Shown piece by piece: positions 53,440 through 62,545 of a DNA stretch of 64,000 bases (position 1 is its first letter; each line of letters starts with the position of its first letter). Made by a program: the position numbers and the translations under genes. This DNA comes from Mycobacterium sp. IS-1742 (lineage in GTDB: Bacteria; Actinomycetota; Actinomycetes; Mycobacteriales; Mycobacteriaceae): assembly GCF_001500125.1 (NCBI RefSeq), contig NZ_LQIV01000021.1:1-64000 (forward strand), read 5' to 3'. The notes under the pieces were generated by a model that was not told the DNA's origin, ran no database searches, and worked only from the letters and a program-made list of their open reading frames with translations.

Positions 53440-56400
53440 CAGATGATCCTCGCGTCGAGGTGAACCGCGGTCCCCTCGTGTCCGGGCCTGATCGTCACAT
53501 CGTCCATCAGACCCTCCATCAACGCGACACCGCGGCCGCGCCGGGTGTCCACCTTCGTCCGCGGTGTCTTCCACGAGCCGGTGTCGAGTACCGACACCTG
53601 GAGCCGGTCCACCAGCGCGGTCGCCCGCAGGGTGACGTGACCGTCGGGCCGGTCACGGTGCCCGTGCTCGATCGCGTTGGCGACCGCCTCACCGGTGGCG
53701 ATGAGCACGTTCATGGCCTGATCCGGCCCCACCCCGGCCTGGGTCAGCCAATCGCGAAGAGCCGTCCGCGAACTCGCGAGATATTCGTTGCGCGCCGGGA
53801 ACACCATGTCGAGCGGGGCGGGCTGGCGGTAGAGCAGCAGCGCGACGTCGTCCTGATAGCCACCGTCGGGCGAGAGGCGGGACATCAGCCGGTCGGCGAC
53901 CGCGTCGAGCCCGTCGGACCGGCCCTCGGCGACCAGGTCGGCGGCTCGGCCGATACCCGTCTCCAACGAGGCGCGGCGACGCTCCACCAGCCCGTCGGTG
54001 TAGAGCAGCAACGTGGTCCGCGCGGACAGCGTCACCCGGGCCTCCGGCCGCTCCTGCTCGGGCCGCAGAGCCAGCGCGAATCCGCGGGCGTCGTCGAGCA
54101 CCCGGGTCCCGCCGTCGGAGTCGACGAGGATGGGTGGCGGGTGCCCGGCGCTGGAGTACACCAGTTCACCGCTGTGCGGGGACAGCACCGCACACCACAC
54201 GGTCGTGCAGCGCGCACCGGGCAGCCTGGCCGCGAACCGATCGAGGCCCGCCAGCGCCGCCTTCGGGCTCGGCTGGTCGAGCAGCAGCGCGCGGCACGCG
54301 CTGCGCAGTTGGCCCATGACGGTGGCCGCCTCCAGGTCGTGGCCGACGCAGTCGCCGACGACCAGGCCGATGCACCCGCCGTCGAGGTCGACGACGTCGT
54401 ACCAGTCGCCGCCGACCTGCAGGGGCCGGGTCGCCGGGTGGTAGCGGACCGCGAACCCGCCCGGCAGCCGGGCCGGGCCGAGGATCGCGTGCTGCAGCGT
54501 CAGCGCGGTCTCCCGCTGCTGGTCGAGCCGGTGCACCCGCTGCAGACCCTGACCGAGACGGCCAGCGAGAACGGTGAGCAGCGTGTGGTCCTCCGGGGTG
54601 AACGGACGTCGTTCGAGCAGCTCGATCCACAGGACCAGCACGCCGCGGGGATGTTGCAGCGTGATACCCGCCGTGCCGTACTCCCCGGTGTCGGCGGTCA
54701 ACACGTTGGCGTCGCGCAGTCTGGTGATCGTATGACGTTGTCGGACAGTCAGATCCGCCCACTGAACGGGTTCGCCCGCGCAGATGATGTCCGGGTCGAC
54801 GTCGGTGTCCGCGCCGGGGAAGGTCACGGCCAGCACGCGTCGCGCCTGCCACAGCCGGTGCAGTTCCCCGACGGCGGCGCGCAACGCGCCGTCGAGCGTG
54901 TCCGCCTCCGCCAGTTGCTCGTTCAGCGCGGCCAACGCGGTCTCGCGCTGAACGGTGTAGTGCTCGGCGGTGACGTCGCGGAACGTGCCGACGGCGACAC
55001 GCTGCCCGGTGTCGGGGTCCCGCGCGGGGTTGAAACTCGCGTTGACCCACAGTCGGTGCCCGTCGCGGTGCACGACCGGGAAGGTGAAGTCCCCGCGGCT
55101 GTGTTCCATCACGCCGCCGAACGCCTGACTGGTCTGCCGGTAGCCCTCGGGATCGATGGCCGGGTCGGGCCACCACGGCTGTTCGGGTTCGTACGGCAGT
55201 CCTTCGGGGCCGTAGCCGAGGATGTCGGTGAACGCGGCGTTGATCTCGATGATCGCCCCCCGTTCGTCGCAGACGAAGAACGCCTCCTGCAGCGAGTCGA
55301 TCAGCGCGGTGCGCCAGCGGCTGTGGTGGTTGCGCAACCGCGCCAGTGCCACGTTGGCCCGTACCCGCGCCAGGAGTTCAGCCGCCGCAAACGGTTTCAC
55401 GAGGTAGTCGTCGGCGCCGGCATGCAGACCCTCGATGGACGATTCCTGGCCCGCCCGGGCCGACAACAGCAGCACCGGCAGTGCGGCGGTGCGGGATTCG
55501 GTGCGCAGCGCCGCGAGGAGTTCGAGGCCGTCGACGCCCGGCATCATGACGTCGCTGACGACGAGGTCGGGTAGGTCCGACCGGATGGAGTCCAATGCCT
55601 GCCTGCCGTCGGACACCGCGGTGACCTCGTACCCGGCGCCGCGCAGCAGACCGGTGAGGTAGGCGCGCATGTCGGCGTTGTCGTCGGCGATCAGGACCCG
55701 GGCGGGTACGACGGCGGCGCCGTCCGCGGGCACGGTCGCGGTGATTCCCTGCCCGTCCTCGATCTCGGAGTCCGACGCGGGCAGCCAGCGCAGCGCCTCC
55801 TGCAGATAGGGGTCGGCGATGGTGGAGACGCCGGACGTTCGTCCGGCGGGCACGACGTCGTCCGGCGGCAGATGGGCCGAGCCGAACGGCATCCGGATCG
55901 TGAAGGTGGTGCCGCGGCCCTCTTCGCTGCGGGCGCCGATGGTGCCTCCGTGCAGGCCGATCAACTCCTTGACGAGAGCAAGGCCGATCCCGCTTCCCTC
56001 CGTAGACCGGGCATCGGCCGTCTCGACGCGGTGGAACCGCTCGAAAAGACGGGGCATCTCCGTGTCGGGGATCCCGACCCCGGTGTCGGCCACCGTGACC
56101 ACCGCGGCGCCGGCGTCGTGGGTGACCCGCACGGTGACGGCGCCGTCCAGGGTGAATTTCAGCGCGTTGGACAGCAGGTTGAGGACGACCTTCTCCCACA
56201 TGTCGCGGTCGACGTAGACGGGTTCGGCAAGCGGCGGGCAGTCGACGGTGAACTCCAGGCCCGCCCGTTCGATCGCCGACCGGAACACGCTCGCCAGCTC
56301 CGCGGTGACGGCGGCCAAGTCGACGGGTTCGAACCGGGCCCGCATGCGGCCGGCCTGGATGCGGGAGAAGTCGAGCAACGTGTTGACCAATTTCGCGAGC

Positions 56401-57599
56401 CGTAACCCGTTGCGGTGCACCAGCTCCAGTTCCTCACGCGCCTGCGCGTCGAGGCCGGCGTCACGGCGCAGCTCGGCCAGCGGCCCGAGGATCAGCGTGA
56501 GCGGGGTGCGGAACTCATGGCTGATGTTGGAGAAGAACGTGGTCTTGGCCAGGTCGAGCTCGGCGAGCTCCTCGGCCCGCCGCTGCTGGGCCCGGTAGCT
56601 GCGGGCGCTGCCGATTCCGGCGGCGATGTGCCCGGCGACCAGCTCGATGAACCCCCGGTAGGGCGCGTCCAGGCGGCGGTGCGAGTTCAACGCCGCCACC
56701 AGGAACCCGACCGGGTCGGCGCCCTGCTGCAGCAGCGGGACCACCAGAGCCTGCGCGGGCGGGTCGGGCCAGACCCCTCGGGGCAGGCCCAGCGATTCGT
56801 CGTCGAGGTCGAGCAGCACGGTCTCACCCTCGGCGGGCAGCCGGACCGGCCACACCGACATTCCGTCGGCCGACATCGTTTCCGGTGCCGCCGCGTGTCC
56901 GGGTCCGATCCCGCTGCTCGCGGCGAGCCGCGCGTCACCGTCGTCCGCGAACAGATAGGTCAGTGTGAACGGCAGATCGTACGGGTTGCGGCTGAGCTGT
57001 TCGGCGGCGAAGTCGAGCATCTGCCGCTCGGTGCGGACCACGCTCGGATCCGACCCGAGGTCGCGCAGCGTCGCCATCCGGCGCTCGGCGATCACCCGCT
57101 CGGTGTCCTCGCTCACCACGCACAGCATGCCGACGACGTGACCGCCGTCGTCGCGCAGCGGGCTGTAGGAGAAGGTGTGGTAGGTCTCCTCGGAGTAGCC
57201 GGACCGTTCGAGGAACAGCAGCAGCGCCGAATCCCAGGTGGCCTGTCCGGTCGACAGGACCGATTGGATGCGCGGACCGATGTCGGGCCAGATCTCGGCC
57301 CACACCTCGCTGGCCGGCCGGCCCAGCGCCCACGGGTACTTGCGGCCCAACGTGTCCCGCCGGTAGGCGGCGTTGCAGAAGAACGTCAGATCCGGGCCCC
57401 ATGCCATCCACATCGGGAACCGCGACGACAGCAGGATGTTGACGGCGGTGCGCAGGCTCTGCGGCCAGGTCGTGGGCGATCCGAGTGCGGTGGCCTCCCA
57501 GTCGACCACGGCGAGGTGGCGGCCCACGTCCGGGTCCGCACCGAAAAGCGCGTTCGCAGAGGAGGTCAACGAAGCCGCCCCAGCTTCCTCAACGCCCAA
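53439..57599 (-). CDS. Hybrid kinase / receiver / SpoIIE phosphatase / RsbW-like fusion
   Basis: A 1386-residue multidomain regulator without membrane segments. In order: PAS-like sensor (about 25-160), GAF (170-330), HisKA with His361 in NISHEFRTPL, HATPase (about 445-575), receiver with phospho-acceptor Asp683 (VVSDVMMPGVDGL), PAS (about 765-885), GAF (about 900-1025), SpoIIE-type PP2C phosphatase (GGDWYDVV, Asp1065), and a C-terminal RsbW-like kinase (EAVANAIEHGH, Asn1308). It links a histidine-kinase input to dephosphorylation and phosphorylation of a STAS protein. The start is TTG at 57599, supported by AGAGGGA 7 bases upstream; no better start lies nearby. It is coupled to the STAS gene. 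Confidence 0.9.
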   Translation of the reverse strand: MGVEEAGAASLTSSANALFGADPDVGRHLAVVDWEATALGSPTTWPQSLRTAVNILLSSRFPMWMAWGPDLTFFCNAAYRRDTLGRKYPWALGRPASEVWAEIWPDIGPRIQSVLSTGQATWDSALLLFLERSGYSEETYHTFSYSPLRDDGGHVVGMLCVVSEDTERVIAERRMATLRDLGSDPSVVRTERQMLDFAAEQLSRNPYDLPFTLTYLFADDGDARLAASSGIGPGHAAAPETMSADGMSVWPVRLPAEGETVLLDLDDESLGLPRGVWPDPPAQALVVPLLQQGADPVGFLVAALNSHRRLDAPYRGFIELVAGHIAAGIGSARSYRAQQRRAEELAELDLAKTTFFSNISHEFRTPLTLILGPLAELRRDAGLDAQAREELELVHRNGLRLAKLVNTLLDFSRIQAGRMRARFEPVDLAAVTAELASVFRSAIERAGLEFTVDCPPLAEPVYVDRDMWEKVVLNLLSNALKFTLDGAVTVRVTHDAGAAVVTVADTGVGIPDTEMPRLFERFHRVETADARSTEGSGIGLALVKELIGLHGGTIGARSEEGRGTTFTIRMPFGSAHLPPDDVVPAGRTSGVSTIADPYLQEALRWLPASDSEIEDGQGITATVPADGAAVVPARVLIADDNADMRAYLTGLLRGAGYEVTAVSDGRQALDSIRSDLPDLVVSDVMMPGVDGLELLAALRTESRTAALPVLLLSARAGQESSIEGLHAGADDYLVKPFAAAELLARVRANVALARLRNHHSRWRTALIDSLQEAFFVCDERGAIIEINAAFTDILGYGPEGLPYEPEQPWWPDPAIDPEGYRQTSQAFGGVMEHSRGDFTFPVVHRDGHRLWVNASFNPARDPDTGQRVAVGTFRDVTAEHYTVQRETALAALNEQLAEADTLDGALRAAVGELHRLWQARRVLAVTFPGADTDVDPDIICAGEPVQWADLTVRQRHTITRLRDANVLTADTGEYGTAGITLQHPRGVLVLWIELLERRPFTPEDHTLLTVLAGRLGQGLQRVHRLDQQRETALTLQHAILGPARLPGGFAVRYHPATRPLQVGGDWYDVVDLDGGCIGLVVGDCVGHDLEAATVMGQLRSACRALLLDQPSPKAALAGLDRFAARLPGARCTTVWCAVLSPHSGELVYSSAGHPPPILVDSDGGTRVLDDARGFALALRPEQERPEARVTLSARTTLLLYTDGLVERRRASLETGIGRAADLVAEGRSDGLDAVADRLMSRLSPDGGYQDDVALLLYRQPAPLDMVFPARNEYLASSRTALRDWLTQAGVGPDQAMNVLIATGEAVANAIEHGHRDRPDGHVTLRATALVDRLQVSVLDTGSWKTPRTKVDTRRGRGVALMEGLMDDVTIRPGHEGTAVHLDARII

Positions 57600-57665
57600 C
57601 CCACATCCCTCTCAGCGCCGCGGATCGACGCGCGAAGGCGTCCGGAGTCATCCGTGAGTGCAGGC

Positions 57666-57690
57666 TGCCCAAAGCGGGTGAAAGTGAAAC
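57666..57690 (-). promoter_or_regulatory. Weak SigF-like promoter of the hybrid kinase gene
   Basis: On the minus strand GTTT (57690-57687), a 16-base spacer and GGGCA (57670-57666). The -10 box has C for T at the fourth position. If used, the regulator would be in its own regulon. Confidence 0.3.
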
Positions 57691-57709
57691 TTGATTCCCG
57701 TGGCCGCGA

Positions 57710-59335
57710 CTACCGGTCCCGGGTGAGCGCGGCGGGGGCGGCCCGCCGTCGTGCGTCGAGAATCAGGACGGCCACATGCAGCGAGGTCATCGACTCCGCG
57801 TCGTCGAGGTCGACGCCGAGGGTCCTGGCGATGGCAGCCAACCGCTTGTAGAGCGCGGGACGGCTCATGTGCAGGCGCTGCGCCAACGCCGCCTTGTTAC
57901 CCGCGACCTGCAGATAGTGGCGGAGCACCTCCAGATTGGACGGCACACGCCCCTCGTCGTCGAGCAGCAGTGCCCGCAGTTCGGTCTCGGCGAACTGCTG
58001 CACCCGCGGGTCGTCGCGCAACAGCGCGATCAGACCGCGCAGGCGCACGTCGGAAGCGCGGTAGACCGCCTGGGTGTGGCCGTGCATCGCGATGGCGACC
58101 TCACCGACGTGGGCGGCCTGGCCCAGGCCATGGATCGCCTCGACGATCTCGGCGGCCGGGTCGCCGACCGCGCACACCGACCGGGCCTCCGAACGGGCGG
58201 CGCCGTCCAGGCGCCGCAGTTCGGCGTGCATGCGTTCGCCGAGCGCGGTCAGCGCCCGGTCCCAGCCGCCCCGGGCCGGGTCGAGCGCCAGCAGCGCGCC
58301 GATCTCCCCGTCACGGCGGATCGAGCACAGCGCGGTGTGGCCTGCGGCGTTCACCGTGTGCGCGACGGCGTCCAGCAGTGCGACGTTACGTTGTTGCGCG
58401 ACAACGGGATCTGATGTGCCCGTGTTTCGGTCGACCCGCACGACGACGGGCAGGTAGCGGGTGGACCTGCGCAGTCCGAGCGCATGCGCCCGCGCGGCGG
58501 CCTCGCGTTCGTCGGTGATGCGGCCCGCGATCACGTCGTCGATCAGCCCGCTCTGCGCCTGCTGGTGCAGCCCGCTGCGGTTGCGTTCGATCATCCGGTG
58601 CAGCGCCAGCGCCGCCGCCGCGCGTTCGAGGACCATCGTGGCGCGGGCCCGGTCGGCGGGCGGCACGGGGACGATGAGTCGCCCCCACTCTTCGCCACGC
58701 GGCCCGACGGAGGTGACCGCCCAGTCGCCGCCTGCGCTCATCCGTGACCGCCGCTCCCAGTCCTGCAGCAGCGTCACGGCCGCATCCCCGCCCGGCGCGA
58801 CGGCGAGCGCCTGATGGGCCAGATCCTCGAGGACGACGGGTTCGTCGAGGATCCGCGCCGCCGCGTCGACGATGCCGGCCGCGGACGCGCGTTTCATGCT
58901 CAGCTCGGTGAAGGTCTCGTGTACGCGCCGGTCGAACGCCACCTCGTCGTACTGGGCGGCCACGATGCGCCGGTGCACCACCTCGGTCACCGCGACGAAC
59001 TTGATCTGCCGGTGCAATGCGACGAGTGAGAGGTCCAGACGCTCGGCGTGGGCGACGACGCTGTCGGGCACCGCCGCCATCGCCGTCCCGAGTTCGACCA
59101 CCACGCCCACGGCACCGGCGTCGGCGAGCCCCTGCAGGTAGCGCTGCGGATCGCCGGCCAGCCCGCCCCCGGTGGTCAGCACCAGCTCGCCACCCTGCAG
59201 CAGCGCGGACAGGTCTGCCACGTCGCCGACGTGGACCCAGCGGATCGGATCGTCCCAGCGGCGCGCGCTGAGCACCTCGGGTGCACCGCGCGCGACGACG
59301 GGGAGACCGATCACGTCGGACACCGTCACAGCCAT
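57710..59335 (-). CDS. PucR-family transcriptional regulator
   Basis: A 541-residue regulator. The N-terminal PucR domain (residues about 8-125) has WVHVGDVADLSALLQGGELV; a GGDEF-like central domain follows without catalytic motif. The C-terminal helix-turn-helix (about 480-525) reads YLQVAGNKAALAQRLHMSRP. PucR proteins activate purine, amino-acid or GABA/beta-alanine catabolism. The ATG at 59335 is 6 bases after TACAGT, a possible leaderless promoter. It is divergent from mmsA with 81 bases between, pointing to mmsA and the downstream aminotransferase as targets. Confidence 0.88.
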   Translation of the reverse strand: MAVTVSDVIGLPVVARGAPEVLSARRWDDPIRWVHVGDVADLSALLQGGELVLTTGGGLAGDPQRYLQGLADAGAVGVVVELGTAMAAVPDSVVAHAERLDLSLVALHRQIKFVAVTEVVHRRIVAAQYDEVAFDRRVHETFTELSMKRASAAGIVDAAARILDEPVVLEDLAHQALAVAPGGDAAVTLLQDWERRSRMSAGGDWAVTSVGPRGEEWGRLIVPVPPADRARATMVLERAAAALALHRMIERNRSGLHQQAQSGLIDDVIAGRITDEREAAARAHALGLRRSTRYLPVVVRVDRNTGTSDPVVAQQRNVALLDAVAHTVNAAGHTALCSIRRDGEIGALLALDPARGGWDRALTALGERMHAELRRLDGAARSEARSVCAVGDPAAEIVEAIHGLGQAAHVGEVAIAMHGHTQAVYRASDVRLRGLIALLRDDPRVQQFAETELRALLLDDEGRVPSNLEVLRHYLQVAGNKAALAQRLHMSRPALYKRLAAIARTLGVDLDDAESMTSLHVAVLILDARRRAAPAALTRDR

Positions 59336-59416
59336 TTACACACTGTAGCCCCGCCGCCCGATTCGGTGACATCATGCAACCGCGCACCGGGCCGGCGCGG
59401 CGGCACACTCGAGAGC

Positions 59417-60919
59417 ATGCCGAATACCGTTCACCACTGGTGCAACAACGACATCTTCGCTGGCGCGTCGCAGGCCACCGCGCCGGTGACCAATCCGGCG
59501 ACCGGTGAGGTGACCGGTCAGGTCGCGCTGGCGACCGTCGAGGACGCCCGTGCGGTGATCGAGGCGGCCGCGGCGGCGTTCCCGGCGTGGCGCGACACCT
59601 CCCTGGCCAAGCGCACCTCGATCCTGTTCACCTTCCGCGAACTGCTCAACGCCCGCAAGGACGAGTTGGCCGCGATCATCACCGCCGAACACGGCAAGGT
59701 GCTCTCCGACGCCCTGGGCGAGGTCTCCCGCGGCCAGGAGGTCGTCGAGTTCGCCTGCGGCATCGCCCATCTCCTCAAGGGCGGCTTCACCGAGAACGCC
59801 TCGACCAACGTCGACGTGTACTCGATCCGCCAGCCGCTCGGTGTCGTCGGCGTGATCAGCCCGTTCAACTTCCCCGCGATGGTGCCGATGTGGTTCTTCC
59901 CCATCGCGATCGCCACCGGCAACACCGTGGTCCTCAAACCCAGCGAGAAGGATCCGTCGGCATCGCTGTGGCTGGCCCGGTTGTGGGCCGAGGCCGGTCT
60001 GCCGCCCGGAGTGTTCAACGTCCTGCAGGGCGACAAGACCGCGGTCGACGAACTCCTGACCCACCCGAAGGTCAAGGCCGTCTCGTTCGTGGGATCGACC
60101 CCGATCGCCCAATACGTCTACGCCACCGGCACCTCCACGGGCAAGCGCGTCCAGGCCCTCGGCGGAGCGAAGAACCACGCGGTGATCCTGCCCGACGCCG
60201 ACCTCGACCTGGCCGCCGACGCCATGATCAACGCCGGCTTCGGCTCGGCCGGCGAACGCTGCATGGCCATCAGCGCGGCCGTGGCCGTCGGCCCGATCGC
60301 CGACGACCTCGTCGCCAAGATCAGTGAGCGGGCACGCGCCCTCCGAACCGGTGACGGCACCACGGGTTCGGACATGGGCCCGCTGGTCACCAAGGCCCAC
60401 CGCGACAAGGTGGCGTCCTACATCGACGCCGGTGAAGCCGACGGCGCCAAAATCGTCGTCGACGGCCGCACGGTGCAGGCCGACGGCGGAGCAGACGGCT
60501 TCTGGCTCGGCCCCACCCTGATCGACAACGTCACCCCCGAGATGAGCGTCTACACCGACGAGATCTTCGGCCCCGTGCTGTCCGTACTGCGGGTCGAAAC
60601 CTACGACCAGGCGCTAAACCTCATCAACGCCAACCCCTACGGCAACGGCACCGCGATCTTCACCAACGACGGCGGCGCCGCCCGCCGCTTCCAGAACGAG
60701 GTCGAAGTCGGCATGGTCGGCATCAACGTGCCCATCCCCGTGCCGATGGCCTACTACAGCTTCGGGGGCTGGAAGAACTCACTGTTCGGCGACAGCCACG
60801 CCCACGGCACCGAAGGCGTGCACTTCTTCACCCGCGGCAAGGCCATCACCCAACGCTGGCTCGACCCCAGCTCGCGCTCCGGGGGCGGCATTGACCTCGG
60901 CTTCCCACAAAACAGCTGA
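59417..60919 (+). CDS. mmsA: Methylmalonate-semialdehyde dehydrogenase (CoA-acylating)
   Basis: A 500-residue aldehyde dehydrogenase. ISPFNFPAMVPMWFFPIAIA is the cofactor region, KPSEKDPSA follows, GGAKNHAVILPDADLD and GSAGERCMAISAAV (catalytic Cys in ERCMA) are MmsA hallmarks. It converts methylmalonate or malonate semialdehyde to propionyl- or acetyl-CoA, in valine, beta-alanine or inositol breakdown. The ATG at 59417 opens the family N-terminus; the frame upstream belongs to the divergent PucR region. The aminotransferase follows, making semialdehyde supply likely. Confidence 0.92.
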   Translation: MPNTVHHWCNNDIFAGASQATAPVTNPATGEVTGQVALATVEDARAVIEAAAAAFPAWRDTSLAKRTSILFTFRELLNARKDELAAIITAEHGKVLSDALGEVSRGQEVVEFACGIAHLLKGGFTENASTNVDVYSIRQPLGVVGVISPFNFPAMVPMWFFPIAIATGNTVVLKPSEKDPSASLWLARLWAEAGLPPGVFNVLQGDKTAVDELLTHPKVKAVSFVGSTPIAQYVYATGTSTGKRVQALGGAKNHAVILPDADLDLAADAMINAGFGSAGERCMAISAAVAVGPIADDLVAKISERARALRTGDGTTGSDMGPLVTKAHRDKVASYIDAGEADGAKIVVDGRTVQADGGADGFWLGPTLIDNVTPEMSVYTDEIFGPVLSVLRVETYDQALNLINANPYGNGTAIFTNDGGAARRFQNEVEVGMVGINVPIPVPMAYYSFGGWKNSLFGDSHAHGTEGVHFFTRGKAITQRWLDPSSRSGGGIDLGFPQNS

Positions 60920-60924
60920 TCATC

Positions 60925-60990
60925 GCGCCGAGGGTACGGTTGTTGAACGCATCGCCCGAGTAGCGGCGTCAACAACCGTACTTTCGGCGC
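60925..60990. repeat. 22-base inverted repeat in leader of aminotransferase gene
   Basis: Arms 60925-60946 and 60969-60990 are complementary at 20 of 22 positions (two neighbouring mismatches), with a 22-base spacer. The structure occupies nearly all of the 81-base gap between mmsA and the aminotransferase and ends directly at the GCAGGAGG Shine-Dalgarno. It could be an attenuator, a regulator site or a genome-wide extragenic palindrome. Confidence 0.75.
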
Positions 60991-61000
60991 AGGAGGAAAC

Positions 61001-62380
61001 ATGACACTGACCAACGAGACCACCCTCCCCAACGGCCTGTCGGTCGACGACGCCCGGGCCGAGGCCACGCGCGCGTACGAACTCGACCGCAAACACGTCT
61101 TCCACTCGTGGTCGGCGCAGGCCGAGATCACGCCGATGACGATCACCGCCGCGCAGGGCAGCTACATCTGGGACGGCGAGGGCCGTCGCCTGTTGGACTT
61201 CTCCTGTCAGCTGGTCAACACCAACATCGGCCATCAGCACCCGAAGGTCGTCGCGGCCATCCAGGCACAGGCCGCCAAGCTCTGCACGGTCGCGCCGCAG
61301 CACGCCAACGACGCCCGCTCCGAGGCCGCCCGGCTGATCGCCGAGCGCACGCCCGGTGAGCTCGACAAGGTGTTCTTCACCAACGGCGGCGCCGACGCGG
61401 TCGAGCACGCGGTGCGGATGGCGCGGCTGCACACCGGCAAGTACAAAGTGCTGAGCCGGTACCGCTCCTACCACGGCGGCACCGAGACGGCGATCAACCT
61501 GACCGGCGACCCGCGCCGGTGGCCGAACGACCACGGCAACGCCGGCGTCGTGCACTTCTTCGGCCCGTTCCTGTACCGCTCGCAGTTCCACGCCACCACC
61601 GTGGCGGAGGAGTCGGCCCGGGCGCTGGCCCACCTGGAGGACGTCGTCCGGCTCGAGGGCCCATCCACGATCGCCGCGATCGTGCTCGAGTCCATCCCCG
61701 GTACCGCGGGCATCATGATCCCGCCGCCCGGCTACCTGGCCGGCGTCCGTGACATCTGCGACCGCTACGGCATCGTGATGATCGCCGACGAGGTGATGGC
61801 CGGGTTCGGGCGCAGCGGCAAGTGGTTCTCGATCGACCACTTCGGCGTCACCCCCGACCTGCTCACCTTCGCCAAGGGCGTCAACTCCGGTTACGTGCCG
61901 CTCGGTGGCGTCGCCATCAGCCCCGCGATCGCCGAGACCTTCGCCCACCGCCCCTATCCCGGCGGCCTGACCTACTCCGGCCATCCGCTCGCGACGGCGG
62001 CCGCCGTGGCCACCATCACCGCGATGGAGGACGAGGACATCGTCGGCAACGCCGCCCGCATCGGGGCCGAGGTGCTCGGACCCGGCCTGGCCGAGCTCGC
62101 CGCCCGGCACCCCAGCGTCGGTGAGGTCCGCGGCGCGGGCGTGTTCTGGGCGATCGAATTGGTCGCGAACCGGGAGACCCGGGAACCGCTGGCCCCGTAC
62201 GGCGCGAGCAGCGCGGCGATGAACGCGGTGGTTGCGGCCTGCAAGGAGAACGGCCTGCTGCCGTTCGCGAACTTCAACCGCATCCACGCCGTGCCGCCGT
62301 GCACGGTCACCGCCGACGAAGTCCGCGAAGGTCTCGCAATCCTCGACCAGGCACTCGCCGTCGCCGACTCGCACCTGTGA
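61001..62380 (+). CDS. Class III PLP-dependent aminotransferase (omega-transaminase)
   Basis: A 459-residue class III aminotransferase. FFTNGGADAVEHAVRMARLH, YRSYHGGTETAINLTGDPRR, MIADEVMAGFGRSGKWFSID (Asp for the PLP pyridine) and LTFAKGVNSGYVPLGG (PLP-binding Lys) are all present. It probably moves the amino group of beta-alanine, beta-aminoisobutyrate or a similar omega-amino acid to pyruvate, feeding MmsA. A strong AGGAGGAAAC Shine-Dalgarno precedes the ATG. The PucR gene upstream is the likely regulator. Confidence 0.9.
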   Translation: MTLTNETTLPNGLSVDDARAEATRAYELDRKHVFHSWSAQAEITPMTITAAQGSYIWDGEGRRLLDFSCQLVNTNIGHQHPKVVAAIQAQAAKLCTVAPQHANDARSEAARLIAERTPGELDKVFFTNGGADAVEHAVRMARLHTGKYKVLSRYRSYHGGTETAINLTGDPRRWPNDHGNAGVVHFFGPFLYRSQFHATTVAEESARALAHLEDVVRLEGPSTIAAIVLESIPGTAGIMIPPPGYLAGVRDICDRYGIVMIADEVMAGFGRSGKWFSIDHFGVTPDLLTFAKGVNSGYVPLGGVAISPAIAETFAHRPYPGGLTYSGHPLATAAAVATITAMEDEDIVGNAARIGAEVLGPGLAELAARHPSVGEVRGAGVFWAIELVANRETREPLAPYGASSAAMNAVVAACKENGLLPFANFNRIHAVPPCTVTADEVREGLAILDQALAVADSHL

Positions 62381-62545
62381 ACCGTTAGGACCCCTCGCCG
62401 GAACACGCCGGCGCCTCGGCATCCGTAGGGTTGGTGGGCGAGAGCGTTCGGCACGTGCGCGACGGCGCGCCGTTTCGACATCGCGGCGGCGTGGAACTAC
62501 GTCCCGAAGGTCGAACCACCGGGAACCAGTTCGTGAAGGGGATGC

